Assembly: GCA_025451715.1 (NCBI GenBank)
Contig: JANWJY010000040.1
Location: 1-28,123, forward strand
Direction: 5' to 3'
DNA: 28,123 nucleotides
Source of the DNA: Fimbriimonadaceae bacterium
GTDB taxonomy: Bacteria; Armatimonadota; Fimbriimonadia; Fimbriimonadales; Fimbriimonadaceae
This document shows positions 15,042 to 23,722 of the stretch, piece by piece. The position numbers were made by a program, and so were the translations under genes. Position 1 is the stretch's first letter; each line of letters starts with the position of its first letter. A model generated the notes under the pieces. The model was not told the DNA's origin and made no database searches. It saw only the letters and a list, made by a program, of their open reading frames with translations.

Positions 15042-16100
15042 ATGATCGCCCTTGCGCTCGCGCTTCTCGTGCAGGACACGACGGCCTTGTCGGCAGAGCT
15101 CGACAAGCAGCTCACCGCGATCTACAAGCCAGACGAGCCGGGAGTAGCCGTCTTGGTCGCACGGCTGGACGGAGCGGTCGTTTTCAAGAGGGGCTACGGC
15201 CTCTCGGACATCAAGACGAAGGAGCCGTTCACGACGACCACGATCAGTAACACGGGATCGATCTCGAAGACGTTTGTCGCCTACGCGGTGCTCAAGCTGG
15301 TCGAGCAAGGAAAGCTGAAGCTGACCGACCCGCTCATCAAGTTCTTCTCCGACTTCGAGAACACCGAGCTTGCCGGCAAGGTCCGCATCGAGCACATGCT
15401 CAGCCACACTTCAGGACTTCCCGACAACCGCGACGTCGCAAACAACCGCGAGAAGTTTCTGACCGCGAAGGACGACGAGAACTTTGCACCGCTCAAGAAA
15501 GCCATGAAGCTAAACTTCGAGCCAGGTGAGAAGTTTGAATACTCCAATCCCGCGTTCAATGGGCTCGCACTCATCGTCGAGAAGTTGAGTGGCGTGCGTT
15601 GGCAGGCCTTTATCGAGCGCGAGGTGTTCGGCCCTGCCGAAATGAAGCAGAGCAAGATAACGGACGGCGCGTTTCCAAGCGAGGGCGTCGCGCACGCGTA
15701 TGACAAGGTGGGCACGGAGTGGAAGGAGAACGACTACGGCGAGTTCCCGACGTTTGCCGCATCAGGCAACGGCGGGATCTGGTGCAGCGTCGAGGACCTC
15801 TTGCGGTACGAGGTCGCGATCCAGAAGGGAGCATTCCTGAAGAAGGACCTCGTCGCACTCTCGCGCAGACCGTTCGCACCTGAGAACTGGAAGTCAGAGG
15901 CAAAGCCGGCTGTGGGCCACTCGTGGTTCATCGGCGAGGGCATCATCTACCACAGCGGGTCCCAGGGCGCATTCCGTGCCTGGCACGACGTGTACCCCGA
16001 CAAGAACCTCGTGGTCATCTGGCTCGGGAACGCGGGGCAGCACTCAATGGCCGCACGCACGACGATAAACGCTCTGCTCAAAGAGTTCAAGCTCATCTGA
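15042..16100 (+). CDS. Serine hydrolase of the class C beta-lactamase / penicillin-binding family
   Basis: The 352-residue protein has the three active-site motifs of the beta-lactamase (PF00144) family: SISK (Ser73 to Lys76, nucleophile and base), YSN (Tyr167 to Asn169) and HSG (His304 to Gly306). The blocks EHMLSHTSGLPDNR and EKFEYSNPAFNGLALIVEKL are typical of EstB- or AmpH-like peptidases and esterases. A short hydrophobic N-terminus (MIALALALLV) suggests export. The real substrate is unknown, and resistance to beta-lactams should not be assumed. It lies between ftcD (divergent, 60 bases away) and hutI (same strand, 65 bases downstream). CATACT ends six bases before the ATG. GAGGGG directly abuts the ATG, too close for a normal Shine-Dalgarno sequence. 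Confidence 0.9.
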   Translation: MIALALALLVQDTTALSAELDKQLTAIYKPDEPGVAVLVARLDGAVVFKRGYGLSDIKTKEPFTTTTISNTGSISKTFVAYAVLKLVEQGKLKLTDPLIKFFSDFENTELAGKVRIEHMLSHTSGLPDNRDVANNREKFLTAKDDENFAPLKKAMKLNFEPGEKFEYSNPAFNGLALIVEKLSGVRWQAFIEREVFGPAEMKQSKITDGAFPSEGVAHAYDKVGTEWKENDYGEFPTFAASGNGGIWCSVEDLLRYEVAIQKGAFLKKDLVALSRRPFAPENWKSEAKPAVGHSWFIGEGIIYHSGSQGAFRAWHDVYPDKNLVVIWLGNAGQHSMAARTTINALLKEFKLI

Positions 16101-16165
16101 AGCCATAATCGCGATATGATGAAGTCTTGCTGTTGGCGATTTGACGAGCGAGTAAACGACTCGAA

Positions 16166-17344
16166 ATGAGCGGACGCGTCGCGCTGACGAACTGCGGAGA
16201 GGTGCTGACGAACGCCGGCGACGTTTTGCACGGCGGGACGGTTCTGTTCTCCTCTGGTCGGGTCGTTGACGTCATCGTTGGCCCCTCTCCCAGCGGATTT
16301 GAAAGCGTCGACGTCGGGGGGCGCGTCGTCACACCAGGCCTGATCGACGCGCACACGCACGCGGTGTACGCCGGGAGCCGCGCGAACGAGTACGAGATGC
16401 GTGCCAAGGGGGCGACCTACCAGGAAATCGCTGCAGGTGGGGGCGGGATACTTTCCACCGTGAGGGCGGTGCGTGAGTTGGACGGAGAACAACTGTTCGC
16501 TGAGTCGAGGAAGCACGCTGAGTGGATGCTGAAGTGCGGGACCACTACGGCGGAGATCAAGTCGGGCTATGGGCTGGCGACCTTGCACGAGTTGAAGATG
16601 CTGGACGTCGTGCGTCGCATCGGCGAGGAGACCGCGTTGGACACCGTCGGCACTTTCCTCGGCGCGCACGCCGTGCCGCCCGAGTTCGCAGGCGACAGAA
16701 AGGGATACATGGACCTTGTAGTGGACGAGATGGTACCGCTGGTCGTGAGCACTGGCGTGGCATCTGCTTTCGACATCTTTGTCGAGGAGGGTTACTTCGA
16801 CGCCGACGACGCAAGGCGGCTCGCGGAGACGCTCGCCCTCCCCTTGCGCATGCACGTGGACCAGTTTTCGAGCGGGGGCGCGCAGCTCGCCTCCGAGCTC
16901 GGTGCGGCGACCGCGGACCACCTGGAACAAACGGGACCCGAGGGGATCGAGGCTCTGGCCGACGCGCGCGTCGTCCCCGTTCTGCTGCCTGCGTCCGTGT
17001 TCTGCCTAGGACAGAAGAAGTACCCAGACGCGCGGCGGATGCTCGACTTTGGGATGCCGGTGGTACTGGCGACGGACTTCAATCCCGGCTCGTCTCCAAC
17101 GCCGTCGCTTCCGCTCGTGATGTCGCTCGCATGCACGCAGATGGGGATGACGCCAATGGAGGCGCTGTGCGGGTGCACTGTGAACGCGGCCAAAGCGCTC
17201 GGCCGAGGCGACATAGGCGTGCTCGCGCCGGGCGCGAAGGCTGATGCGGTCGTGTGGGATACGGACGACCTGAGCGAGGTTTCGTACTACGTGTCCGCTC
17301 CGCTCGTGTGGGCCGTGTTCAAAGACGGCGAACGGGCGGTCTAG
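16166..17344 (+). CDS. hutI: HutI, imidazolonepropionase
   Basis: HutI hydrolyses 4-imidazolone-5-propionate to N-formimino-glutamate. The 392-residue amidohydrolase has the metal-binding DAHTHAVYAG (His63, His65), the KSGYGL loop after TTAEI, GAHAVPPEF, HVDQFSSGGA and the metal-ligand aspartate in ATDFNPGSSPT. Length and motifs are those of active enzymes. The ATG at 16166 follows the serine hydrolase after 65 bases, and only weak promoter-like sequence lies between. An inverted repeat, cgag-taaacga-ctcg (16149-16163), sits just before the start. With hutH, hutU and ftcD it completes the pathway in this window. Confidence 0.96.
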   Translation: MSGRVALTNCGEVLTNAGDVLHGGTVLFSSGRVVDVIVGPSPSGFESVDVGGRVVTPGLIDAHTHAVYAGSRANEYEMRAKGATYQEIAAGGGGILSTVRAVRELDGEQLFAESRKHAEWMLKCGTTTAEIKSGYGLATLHELKMLDVVRRIGEETALDTVGTFLGAHAVPPEFAGDRKGYMDLVVDEMVPLVVSTGVASAFDIFVEEGYFDADDARRLAETLALPLRMHVDQFSSGGAQLASELGAATADHLEQTGPEGIEALADARVVPVLLPASVFCLGQKKYPDARRMLDFGMPVVLATDFNPGSSPTPSLPLVMSLACTQMGMTPMEALCGCTVNAAKALGRGDIGVLAPGAKADAVVWDTDDLSEVSYYVSAPLVWAVFKDGERAV

Positions 17345-17384
17345 CTGGATACAGCCCGAGGGCAACCCGGGCCGCATCCAGTTT
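17345..17384. terminator. Hairpin terminator between hutI and the porin gene
   Basis: The space between two converging stop codons is almost all one hairpin. ctggatacagcccg pairs with cgggccgcatccag, with two mismatches and a loop around ggcaac. tttgtt follows on the plus strand, which favours termination of hutI. The minus side lacks a U-tract but may still use the stem. Confidence 0.65.
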
Positions 17385-17386
17385 GT

Positions 17387-18535
17387 TCAGAACTTCCTCG
17401 CGAAGAAGAAGTTGAAGCGCGTGTCGCTCCCCCTCGAAGCTCCGTTGAACTCCGTGTTCCAGAAGAGCACGTTCAGCCCGAGCTCGAGCCCTTGGCCCAC
17501 GATCCACTTGTTGTGGACGTAGAGCGCGCTGTTCTTCGTCCGGCCGCCGACGGGAATGTCCGAGTCCTGCGGGTCGTCCACGGTGTATCCAACAGCCATG
17601 CGATGGGCCGGGCTGGCGTTGAAACCAAGTTCGAGCCAGCCACCGGAGCTTTGGACTTCGGCCCCAGTCGCCGCGATGACCCCTTGCCCGACGCCTCCTC
17701 GGAAGTCGCTGAGGTTGCTACCGGTCCAGGCTTCTCCTCGCAGATCCATGTTTCCGCCGATCGTCGCGGAGAAGTCCGCGCCTAGCGCGCTCGCCTTGAA
17801 GCTGGTCTCGCCGCCTACCGCCGTCGAGGTCTTCTCCCAGGCTTGCAGCCCCCAGACACCGATGGAACTCGTCGGACCGCGCCATCCGAAACGCGCCTGC
17901 ACGTTCGGCAGTCCCGCGTCTTCACCATCGCGGACTCCGTCGGCGTCGAGGTCCTTCGCGTCGATCGCCCCAGTCAGTCCAAGGGCGACGGCAAACTCCG
18001 AGTTCGCGCTGCCGCCTGTGTAGCGGATCTGCGGGCGCCTGTCTCCAAGGTTCCCTGCGTTCCACATGAGCGAGTCGTCATTCGGGGAGGGGATCAGCGG
18101 AGAGACGACGTCCCACGTCTGCCCGATCAGCCAACTGCCCTGCCCTCTTGCGAGCTTGACGAAGAGGTGCCGCGCACGGGGAGTCTCACGCGACTCGGGC
18201 CCGCCACCTTGGAAATCGATCTCGATCTGGCCGGTCACGATCCAACCGGGCATCGCGCTCTCAGGCGCGGCGAAGTTCAGCCCGATCCGCGTCAGGCGAG
18301 GGTGGAGCGTGAACCGGTTGGACTCCCCGCCGGTCGTGTCCGGCGAGTTGATCCAGAACGGGAACTGGTTGTTCGGGTTCGGCATCTGCGTGTCGTAGAT
18401 CAGGTCCGTGCGGAGCTGGCCGTACACGGTGACCGTGTCCTTGGCCGTCCTCACGTCGTTCTGGACGGGCGGAACTGCTGCGGCCAGCGCAAGCTGCACA
18501 ATCGCGACGGGGTGGCTCAGGCCGTAGGTGAACAC
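17387..18535 (-). CDS. Outer membrane porin (DcaP-like beta-barrel)
   Basis: The protein has a hydrophobic N-terminus (VAIVQLALAAAV), then DTVTVYGQLRTDLIYDTQ, alternating beta strands with glycines and aromatics throughout, and a C-terminal phenylalanine in FNFFFARKF, the outer membrane insertion signal. It resembles DcaP or trimeric porin-like proteins for small solutes. DLDADGVRDGEDAG (around residues 196-209) looks like a calcium-binding loop. I chose the GTG at 18535 because GGAGG lies five bases before it, giving 382 residues. A TTG at 18547 would add four. The N-terminus has no basic residue before the hydrophobic core, which is odd for a signal peptide. A better start with AAGGAGG lies in another frame upstream. 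Confidence 0.82.
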   Translation of the reverse strand: MFTYGLSHPVAIVQLALAAAVPPVQNDVRTAKDTVTVYGQLRTDLIYDTQMPNPNNQFPFWINSPDTTGGESNRFTLHPRLTRIGLNFAAPESAMPGWIVTGQIEIDFQGGGPESRETPRARHLFVKLARGQGSWLIGQTWDVVSPLIPSPNDDSLMWNAGNLGDRRPQIRYTGGSANSEFAVALGLTGAIDAKDLDADGVRDGEDAGLPNVQARFGWRGPTSSIGVWGLQAWEKTSTAVGGETSFKASALGADFSATIGGNMDLRGEAWTGSNLSDFRGGVGQGVIAATGAEVQSSGGWLELGFNASPAHRMAVGYTVDDPQDSDIPVGGRTKNSALYVHNKWIVGQGLELGLNVLFWNTEFNGASRGSDTRFNFFFARKF

Positions 18536-18567
18536 GCCGACCTCCAACGGAAACCATATTCAAACAT
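18517..18567 (-). CDS. Possible 16-codon leader ORF, or out-of-frame true start of the porin
   Basis: AAGGAGG lies seven bases before the ATG at 18567, the strongest ribosome binding site near this gene. The frame encodes MFEYGFRWRSACSPTA and stops at 18517, overlapping the porin start in another frame. Either it is a leader peptide coupled to porin translation, or a frameshift separates the real N-terminus, whose RWR would supply the missing basic region of the signal peptide. Confidence 0.3.
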   Translation of the reverse strand: MFEYGFRWRSACSPTA

Positions 18568-18633
18568 AGATTTGCCTCCTTCGGGCTGCCCGTCGGTCGG
18601 TCGCCACGCGCTGCGGCGTCCTCACCAATCGAG

Positions 18634-18639
18634 TATAAG
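18634..18639 (+). promoter_or_regulatory. -10 box TATAAG six bases before the metalloprotease start (leaderless candidate)
   Basis: TATAAG is followed by TTTCAA and then ATG at 18646. It matches five of six consensus positions. No Shine-Dalgarno sequence lies before this start, and CTGCGG is the only thing at the -35 distance. Confidence 0.45.
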
Positions 18640-18645
18640 TTTCAA

Positions 18646-21054
18646 ATGCATCGGACCGCCCTTGTGTTCGCACTCATCTTTGCTTTCTCGCACGCCGTAG
18701 CACAGACGCCGATCGAGGAGAAGACCAAGGGGATGCAGCGCTTCGAGGGGCTGTTCGCCACCTATCGCGACGCGAAAGCGAACAAGGTCCTGATGGAGAT
18801 CGGCAAGGGGCAGTTGCGCGAGTTCCTGTTCGTCACCGCGATCAGGACCGGACTGGGTTCGAACGACGTGGGGCTCGACCGAGGGAGCCTCGGCCCGTCG
18901 GAAGTGTTCAAGGTCAGACGGATCGCGGACAAGGTGGTCTTCGAGGTCCCCAACCTCGCATTCCGCGCGAGCGGCAACGACCCGAACGAGCAGCGCGCCG
19001 TGCGCGAGTCGTTCGCGCCGTCTGTGCTCTGGGCCGGACCCGTGATGGCCGAGAACGAGGACGGCACCGTGCTCGTGGACATTTCGAGCCTGATCCTCGA
19101 CGATGCGAACGACGTCGCTGAGACCTTGAGACAAACCAACCAGGGCACGGCGTCGGTCGATGCGGCCAGAACTGCGATCGACTTTGACGCACTCAAGTCG
19201 TTTCCGAAGAACGTCGAGTTTGAGGCGCTCTTGACGTTCAAAGTGAGTTCGCCCGGCGCATTCGTGCGCGGCACCGCCCCGATCCCCGAATCGTGGAGCA
19301 TTGTGCAGCACATGTCAATCATCGAGCTGCCAGACGACGGGTATCGCAAGCGTGCGGTCGATCCGCGAGTGGGCGCGTTCGGGATCTCGTACTTCGATTA
19401 CGCGGCGCCCCTCGACCAGATGATCCAAAAGCGGTACGTCGCCCGCCACCGTCTCGAGAAACAGCCGGGCTCCAACAAGCCGTTCGAGCCAATCGTGTAC
19501 TACGTGGACAGTGGAGCGCCAGAACCAATCAAGTCGGCACTGATCGAAGGCGCGAGCTGGTGGAACGAGGCGTTCAAGGCGGCGGGGTTTGAGGACGCGT
19601 TCCGCGTCGAAGTGATGCCAGAAGGCGCCGACCCGCTCGACGCGCGATACAACGTGATCCAGTGGGTGCACCGCTCGACGCGAGGCTGGTCGTACGGGGC
19701 ATCGATCACCGACCCACGCACCGGCGAGATCATCAAGGGCCATGTGACCCTCGGATCGTTGCGCGTGCGGCAGGACAGGCTGATCTTTGAAGGGCTGCTC
19801 GGCACGTCCAAGATCGGATCAGGAGCGGCGGACGATCCTGTGCAACTCGCATTGAAGAGGATTCGACAGCTCTCGGCGCACGAAGTCGGGCACACGCTCG
19901 GGCTCGCGCACAACTTTGCCGCGAGCGCCTATGAACGCGGATCCGTGATGGACTATCCCGCGCCGCGCGTCCGTGTCAAAGACGGAAGGCTCGATGTGAG
20001 CGACACCTACGGAGTGGGCATCGGCGAGTACGACAAGCACGCGGTCAAGTGGCTGTACTCACAGTTCGCGGCGGGTGCGGACGAGAAAGCGGAGCTAGAG
20101 AAGATCGTGCTCGACGGCCAGAGGCGCGGACTTCTTTACCTTTCCGATGGTGACTCACGATCTCTGGGGGCCTCTGACCCGCGCGCTAGCCTGTGGGACG
20201 ACGGTCCCGACGCGACAGCCGCACTCGACGAGGCGATGCAGGTGAGGGCGATCGCTCTAAAGAACTTTGGCGCAGACCGCCTCCCGAAGGGCGAGCCGAT
20301 GGTGACGATCCAGGAGGTGTTGGTGCCGATCTTCCTCTATCACCGCTACCAGGTGGAAGCGGCGGCGAAGGCGATCGGTGGCATCCAGTACCAGCACGGA
20401 GTGAACAACGGGCAGGCGATCGAGAACAAAGTCATCGACGCGGATCAGCAGCGCAGGGCCCTCGCGATGCTGATGGACTGCCTCGACTTCGAGTTCTTGA
20501 AGGTCCCGGACAACATCGCAAAACTAATAACGCCGAGGACTTCAGGCGTAGGAGGCAGTCGAGAGCTGTTCGGAAGTCGGACCTCGCCGAACTTCGACCC
20601 AGTAGCTGCGGGCGAGGCGGCGGCCGACATCGTGCTCGCAGCGTTGCTCGATTCGTCTCGCCTTGAGCGATTGGCACAACAGTCAGCGGCGGACGGCACA
20701 ATGCCAGGAATTGAAGAGGTCTTGGCCAGAGTCACGGAGACCGTGTTCGGGCCAGTGTGGTCGCGGCGGCCCTCGCAGCCCGTCGAGTGGGCCGTCCGCA
20801 GCCTGTTCCTCAACTACCTGATGCAGCTCGAGGCGGACACGGAGAACTCGCTCACCGTGCGCGGGCGTGCGAACGCTGAGCTTGTCAAGATCAGGGGCAG
20901 GCTCGTGACCTCCGATCCGATGGAGAAACTCATCGACTCCGAGATCCAGCGGTTCCTGTTCAGGCCGGCGGGCTCGTCGTTTGCGTTTGTGCGACCGACG
21001 GCGACCCCGCCCGGGAGCCCGATCGGATGGTGGTACGACTGTACGGGCGGCTAG
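18646..21054 (+). CDS. Secreted zinc metalloprotease of the met-zincin type (DUF5117/DUF4953)
   Basis: The 802-residue protein starts with a signal peptide (MHRTALVFALIFAFSHAVAQ). The zinc site is HEVGHTLGLAH (His412, Glu413, His416, His422), the extended metzincin motif, followed by the Met-turn in GSVMDYPAP. An N-terminal DUF5117-like region (about 30-270) and a C-terminal DUF4953-like region complete the layout of large uncharacterised secreted proteases of Bacteroidota, Planctomycetota and relatives. All catalytic residues are present, so it is probably an active extracellular or periplasmic protease. The natural substrate is unknown. The gene is divergent from the porin, and its stop codon shares the bases CTAG with that of the converging kinase gene. 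Confidence 0.9.
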   Translation: MHRTALVFALIFAFSHAVAQTPIEEKTKGMQRFEGLFATYRDAKANKVLMEIGKGQLREFLFVTAIRTGLGSNDVGLDRGSLGPSEVFKVRRIADKVVFEVPNLAFRASGNDPNEQRAVRESFAPSVLWAGPVMAENEDGTVLVDISSLILDDANDVAETLRQTNQGTASVDAARTAIDFDALKSFPKNVEFEALLTFKVSSPGAFVRGTAPIPESWSIVQHMSIIELPDDGYRKRAVDPRVGAFGISYFDYAAPLDQMIQKRYVARHRLEKQPGSNKPFEPIVYYVDSGAPEPIKSALIEGASWWNEAFKAAGFEDAFRVEVMPEGADPLDARYNVIQWVHRSTRGWSYGASITDPRTGEIIKGHVTLGSLRVRQDRLIFEGLLGTSKIGSGAADDPVQLALKRIRQLSAHEVGHTLGLAHNFAASAYERGSVMDYPAPRVRVKDGRLDVSDTYGVGIGEYDKHAVKWLYSQFAAGADEKAELEKIVLDGQRRGLLYLSDGDSRSLGASDPRASLWDDGPDATAALDEAMQVRAIALKNFGADRLPKGEPMVTIQEVLVPIFLYHRYQVEAAAKAIGGIQYQHGVNNGQAIENKVIDADQQRRALAMLMDCLDFEFLKVPDNIAKLITPRTSGVGGSRELFGSRTSPNFDPVAAGEAAADIVLAALLDSSRLERLAQQSAADGTMPGIEEVLARVTETVFGPVWSRRPSQPVEWAVRSLFLNYLMQLEADTENSLTVRGRANAELVKIRGRLVTSDPMEKLIDSEIQRFLFRPAGSSFAFVRPTATPPGSPIGWWYDCTGG

Positions 21055-22349
21055 ATCCGTAGCTTTCGCGGGACGACCGCGGTGAATGTCGAGCCCTTGC
21101 CGGGCTCTGAGAGCGCGTCCAGCCGTCCGCCGTGCGCCTCGAGGACCTTGCGGCACGAGTCGAGCCCGAAGCCCGCGCCCTCGATGCCGAGCGTCCTGTC
21201 GACCGCACGCCCGCCTTCGAGCAGCACGCGCTCGAGCTGTTCGGGGTTCATGCCGATCCCCTCGTCGCGGAAGCTGACTGAGACTTCCTTGTCGTCGAAC
21301 GTGAGGTGGACCGTGACGGTCTTCCCCGTGCCCGGTGAATACTTGACCGCGTTGCTGACCAGGTTTTCGAGCACGCGCCTGATCTTGCGACGGTCCAGAT
21401 AGACGGCGCACTGCCCGACCTTCGCGTCAAGCTGGATGCGGTGGTTTTGCGCGCGCTCGGTGTGCCTTTCTGCGATCACGGCCTGGTGCAGCACGACGTT
21501 GAGGTCGAACTCTTCCGGCTGCGGCCGCCACGCGTCGTCGAGCGGCATCAAGATGTCTTTGAGGTCGTCGAGCAGCCTGTCGGCCTGTTCGATGATTCCG
21601 GTGAGGAGCTCGCGCTGCGTCTGCGGGTCGTCCACGACGCCGGGGATGAGCATCGTCTGCGCGTACCCGCGGATGACTGTAACCGGGGTCTTCAGGTCGT
21701 GCACGATGTTGCGGCGCAATGACATGCCCATGCGCTCCGTCCGTGCGACCTCATGGACCATTTCGGGGTAGATCGCCATCCGCGCCGTGACACGGACGAT
21801 CATGGAGTAGAGCTTGCGCTCGTTCTCGCTAAAGCCGACCTGCTCTTGGTAACCAAGGAAGATCCATCCACGGCCCCCACGCGGCCGCTCCCATCGGGTG
21901 CCGATCAGCGTCGAGGCGTGCACGTCGAGCGCCTGCGCTAGTCGACCGAGGTCGGGGCCCTGGGTCATGTAGAGCTCGTCTTCACCGTTCGCAAGCAGCG
22001 CCTGCAACGCAGCATCGTGCGTGACCTCGTTGGAAACGTCCTTGCCGAACTCGACGAGGATAGGGTCGATCGGCTCGTCAGTCGGAAGGTGCGAAAGCTC
22101 GACTCCCTGCTTGTCGGGCGCATCGGGGTTAGCGACCGCGAGGAACGACCAATAGTGGTCCTCCGGGTCGGAAAGCAGGAGCCCGAAGAAGGAGTAGCCC
22201 GGGAACTCCTTGCGCATGTAGGCCGTGGACACGCGCAAGACCTCTCGGTTGTCGTGGCAACCGCTGAGCTCTTCGATAAGACTGAGAAGGGTGGCGTCCG
22301 CCGATCCCTGGTTCTGTCCTAACAATCCGTGTTTGCTTTCGTTCTCCAA
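21051..22349 (-). CDS. Sensor histidine kinase with a GAF-like N-terminal region, no response regulator nearby
   Basis: The C-terminal half is a complete kinase: HisKA with RRNIVHDLKTPVTVIRGY (His217 from the start chosen here), N-box NLVSNAVKYSP, G1 box DEGIGMN, G2 box GAGFGLDS and a final GKGSTFTAVVP. Residues about 15-200 read as a soluble GAF-like sensor with no membrane segment, so the protein is probably cytoplasmic. The start is uncertain. The frame is open to 22583, inside the aminotransferase gene, and the TTG at 22349 is the first plausible start after that gene, giving 432 residues, but it lacks a good Shine-Dalgarno sequence. The 119-base gap before it has CCGATAT twice and a weak gcgag/ctcgc stem. 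Its partner regulator must be elsewhere. Confidence 0.85.
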   Translation of the reverse strand: MENESKHGLLGQNQGSADATLLSLIEELSGCHDNREVLRVSTAYMRKEFPGYSFFGLLLSDPEDHYWSFLAVANPDAPDKQGVELSHLPTDEPIDPILVEFGKDVSNEVTHDAALQALLANGEDELYMTQGPDLGRLAQALDVHASTLIGTRWERPRGGRGWIFLGYQEQVGFSENERKLYSMIVRVTARMAIYPEMVHEVARTERMGMSLRRNIVHDLKTPVTVIRGYAQTMLIPGVVDDPQTQRELLTGIIEQADRLLDDLKDILMPLDDAWRPQPEEFDLNVVLHQAVIAERHTERAQNHRIQLDAKVGQCAVYLDRRKIRRVLENLVSNAVKYSPGTGKTVTVHLTFDDKEVSVSFRDEGIGMNPEQLERVLLEGGRAVDRTLGIEGAGFGLDSCRKVLEAHGGRLDALSEPGKGSTFTAVVPRKLRI

Positions 22350-22468
22350 ATGATTGCGACCTATGAGTCCTTGTAGAATATCGGTATATCGGCGCGGGTC
22401 TGCAGGAGAGCCACCGCCCTTGCACCTACTCTTTGACGGCTCTGCGAGGGGTTTTGTTCTCGCTACCG

Positions 22469-23704
22469 CTAGATGGCCGCCTCTAAGGCTCCGATGAGCT
22501 TGTCTGCCTCGTCGACCGTGTTGTAGTGGACGGCCGAGATCCGCACGAACCCGGTGTCGAGAGGGGCGCCGAGGGCCTCGCAAAGCCGGGCAGCGTACAT
22601 GTGGCCAAACCGAATGCCCAACTTGTCGCTGTTGACCTGCAAGACGAGCTGGTCCGAGTGCCTCTCGCGGTGCAAGAAGCTGACCGTTGGGTGGCGCTTT
22701 GCCTTGTCGCTCGTCCTTGGCCCGACGAGCCTGATCTGTGGCTTGGACAAGAGGTACTCAACGATCCGCTCTTGGACGGGCCGTTCGAGGTCCCTGAAGA
22801 CTTCGTAAGCGGCCTCGACGGTCTTACGGTCGTGGGTAGGCGACGGGTTTCCCGCGACCAGTGAGAGGTAGTCGCCTACGCCAAGAAGTCCTGCGAGCGC
22901 CTCGTACGGCTGGCAACCGAGCTCGAACTTCCAGGGCAGGTCGCCCTCCTTGATGAAGAAGTGGTTCGGCCCCTTCACGTTCGACCACGCTTCGTGGGTG
23001 CCGAAGAGCAGCGCGATGTGCGGGCCGTAGACCTTGTAGAGCGAGAGGACGTAAAAGTCTGCGCCGAAGGCTTGCACGTCGACCGCCTCGTGCGGGGCGA
23101 ACGCAACGCCATCGACCACGACGATCGCACCGATCGCGTGGGCCATCGCGGTGACGCGCTTGACGTCGAGGATGTCGCCGAGGAGGTTCGAAGTGTGCGC
23201 GACCGCGACGATCTTCGTGTTCTCGGTGAGCAGCCCACTGAGATCGTCGTAGGAGTATTTGCCCGTCTCTTGGTCGACGCCCCACCACTTGATGACCGCC
23301 CCCGCGCTCTTCAGCCGCAGCCACGGACCAATGTTCGATTCGTGATTGGTAACGCCGATCACGATCTCGTCGCCAGGCTTGATCGTGTGCGCGAGCGAGT
23401 TTCTCAGACGGTAGAGCAGGTCGGTCGTGGACGGGCCGATGGCGGTCAAGCCCGTGTCGCCGCCGTTCATCAGGACGTTGGCGAACAGCTTGGACTCCGC
23501 GACCGTTTGATCGACGATGTCTGAGGCCGGATAGCCTGCGCCCGTCTGCACGTAGCCGCGCAACATGAGGTCGCGCATCCGCTCGAGGACCTGCGCCGGT
23601 ACTTGCGACCCGCCGGCGTTCTCGAAGAACGCAAATCCAGATGCAAGCGCGGGAAACTGCGCACGGGCCTGCTCGTTGGTTGTGCGGTTCGAGGTTAGGG
23701 ACAC
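22469..23704 (-). CDS. Class V aminotransferase, cysteine desulfurase-like (VC1184 type)
   Basis: The 411-residue PLP enzyme of fold type I has the cofactor lysine in LSLYKVYGPH (Lys224), the pyridine-N aspartate in VVVDGVAFAPHE (Asp198) and early FFENAGGSQVP, where most desulfurases have YLDNAA. These features fit the VC1184 subgroup, which is related to cysteine desulfurases but of unproved activity. No iron-sulfur scaffold or sulfur acceptor lies beside it. The GTG start at 23704 is 18 bases after the VanX-like gene. AGG is only three bases from the start, and CACAAT ends six bases before it, so either coupling in an operon or a promoter of its own is possible. Confidence 0.9.
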   Translation of the reverse strand: MSLTSNRTTNEQARAQFPALASGFAFFENAGGSQVPAQVLERMRDLMLRGYVQTGAGYPASDIVDQTVAESKLFANVLMNGGDTGLTAIGPSTTDLLYRLRNSLAHTIKPGDEIVIGVTNHESNIGPWLRLKSAGAVIKWWGVDQETGKYSYDDLSGLLTENTKIVAVAHTSNLLGDILDVKRVTAMAHAIGAIVVVDGVAFAPHEAVDVQAFGADFYVLSLYKVYGPHIALLFGTHEAWSNVKGPNHFFIKEGDLPWKFELGCQPYEALAGLLGVGDYLSLVAGNPSPTHDRKTVEAAYEVFRDLERPVQERIVEYLLSKPQIRLVGPRTSDKAKRHPTVSFLHRERHSDQLVLQVNSDKLGIRFGHMYAARLCEALGAPLDTGFVRISAVHYNTVDEADKLIGALEAAI

Positions 23705-23722
23705 AGACCTATTGTGGCACTG

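Noticed and set aside
15947..16930. A 327-codon minus-strand frame across the serine hydrolase and hutI
   Set aside because: It spans two well-supported plus-strand genes and their intergenic space and has no recognisable domain.
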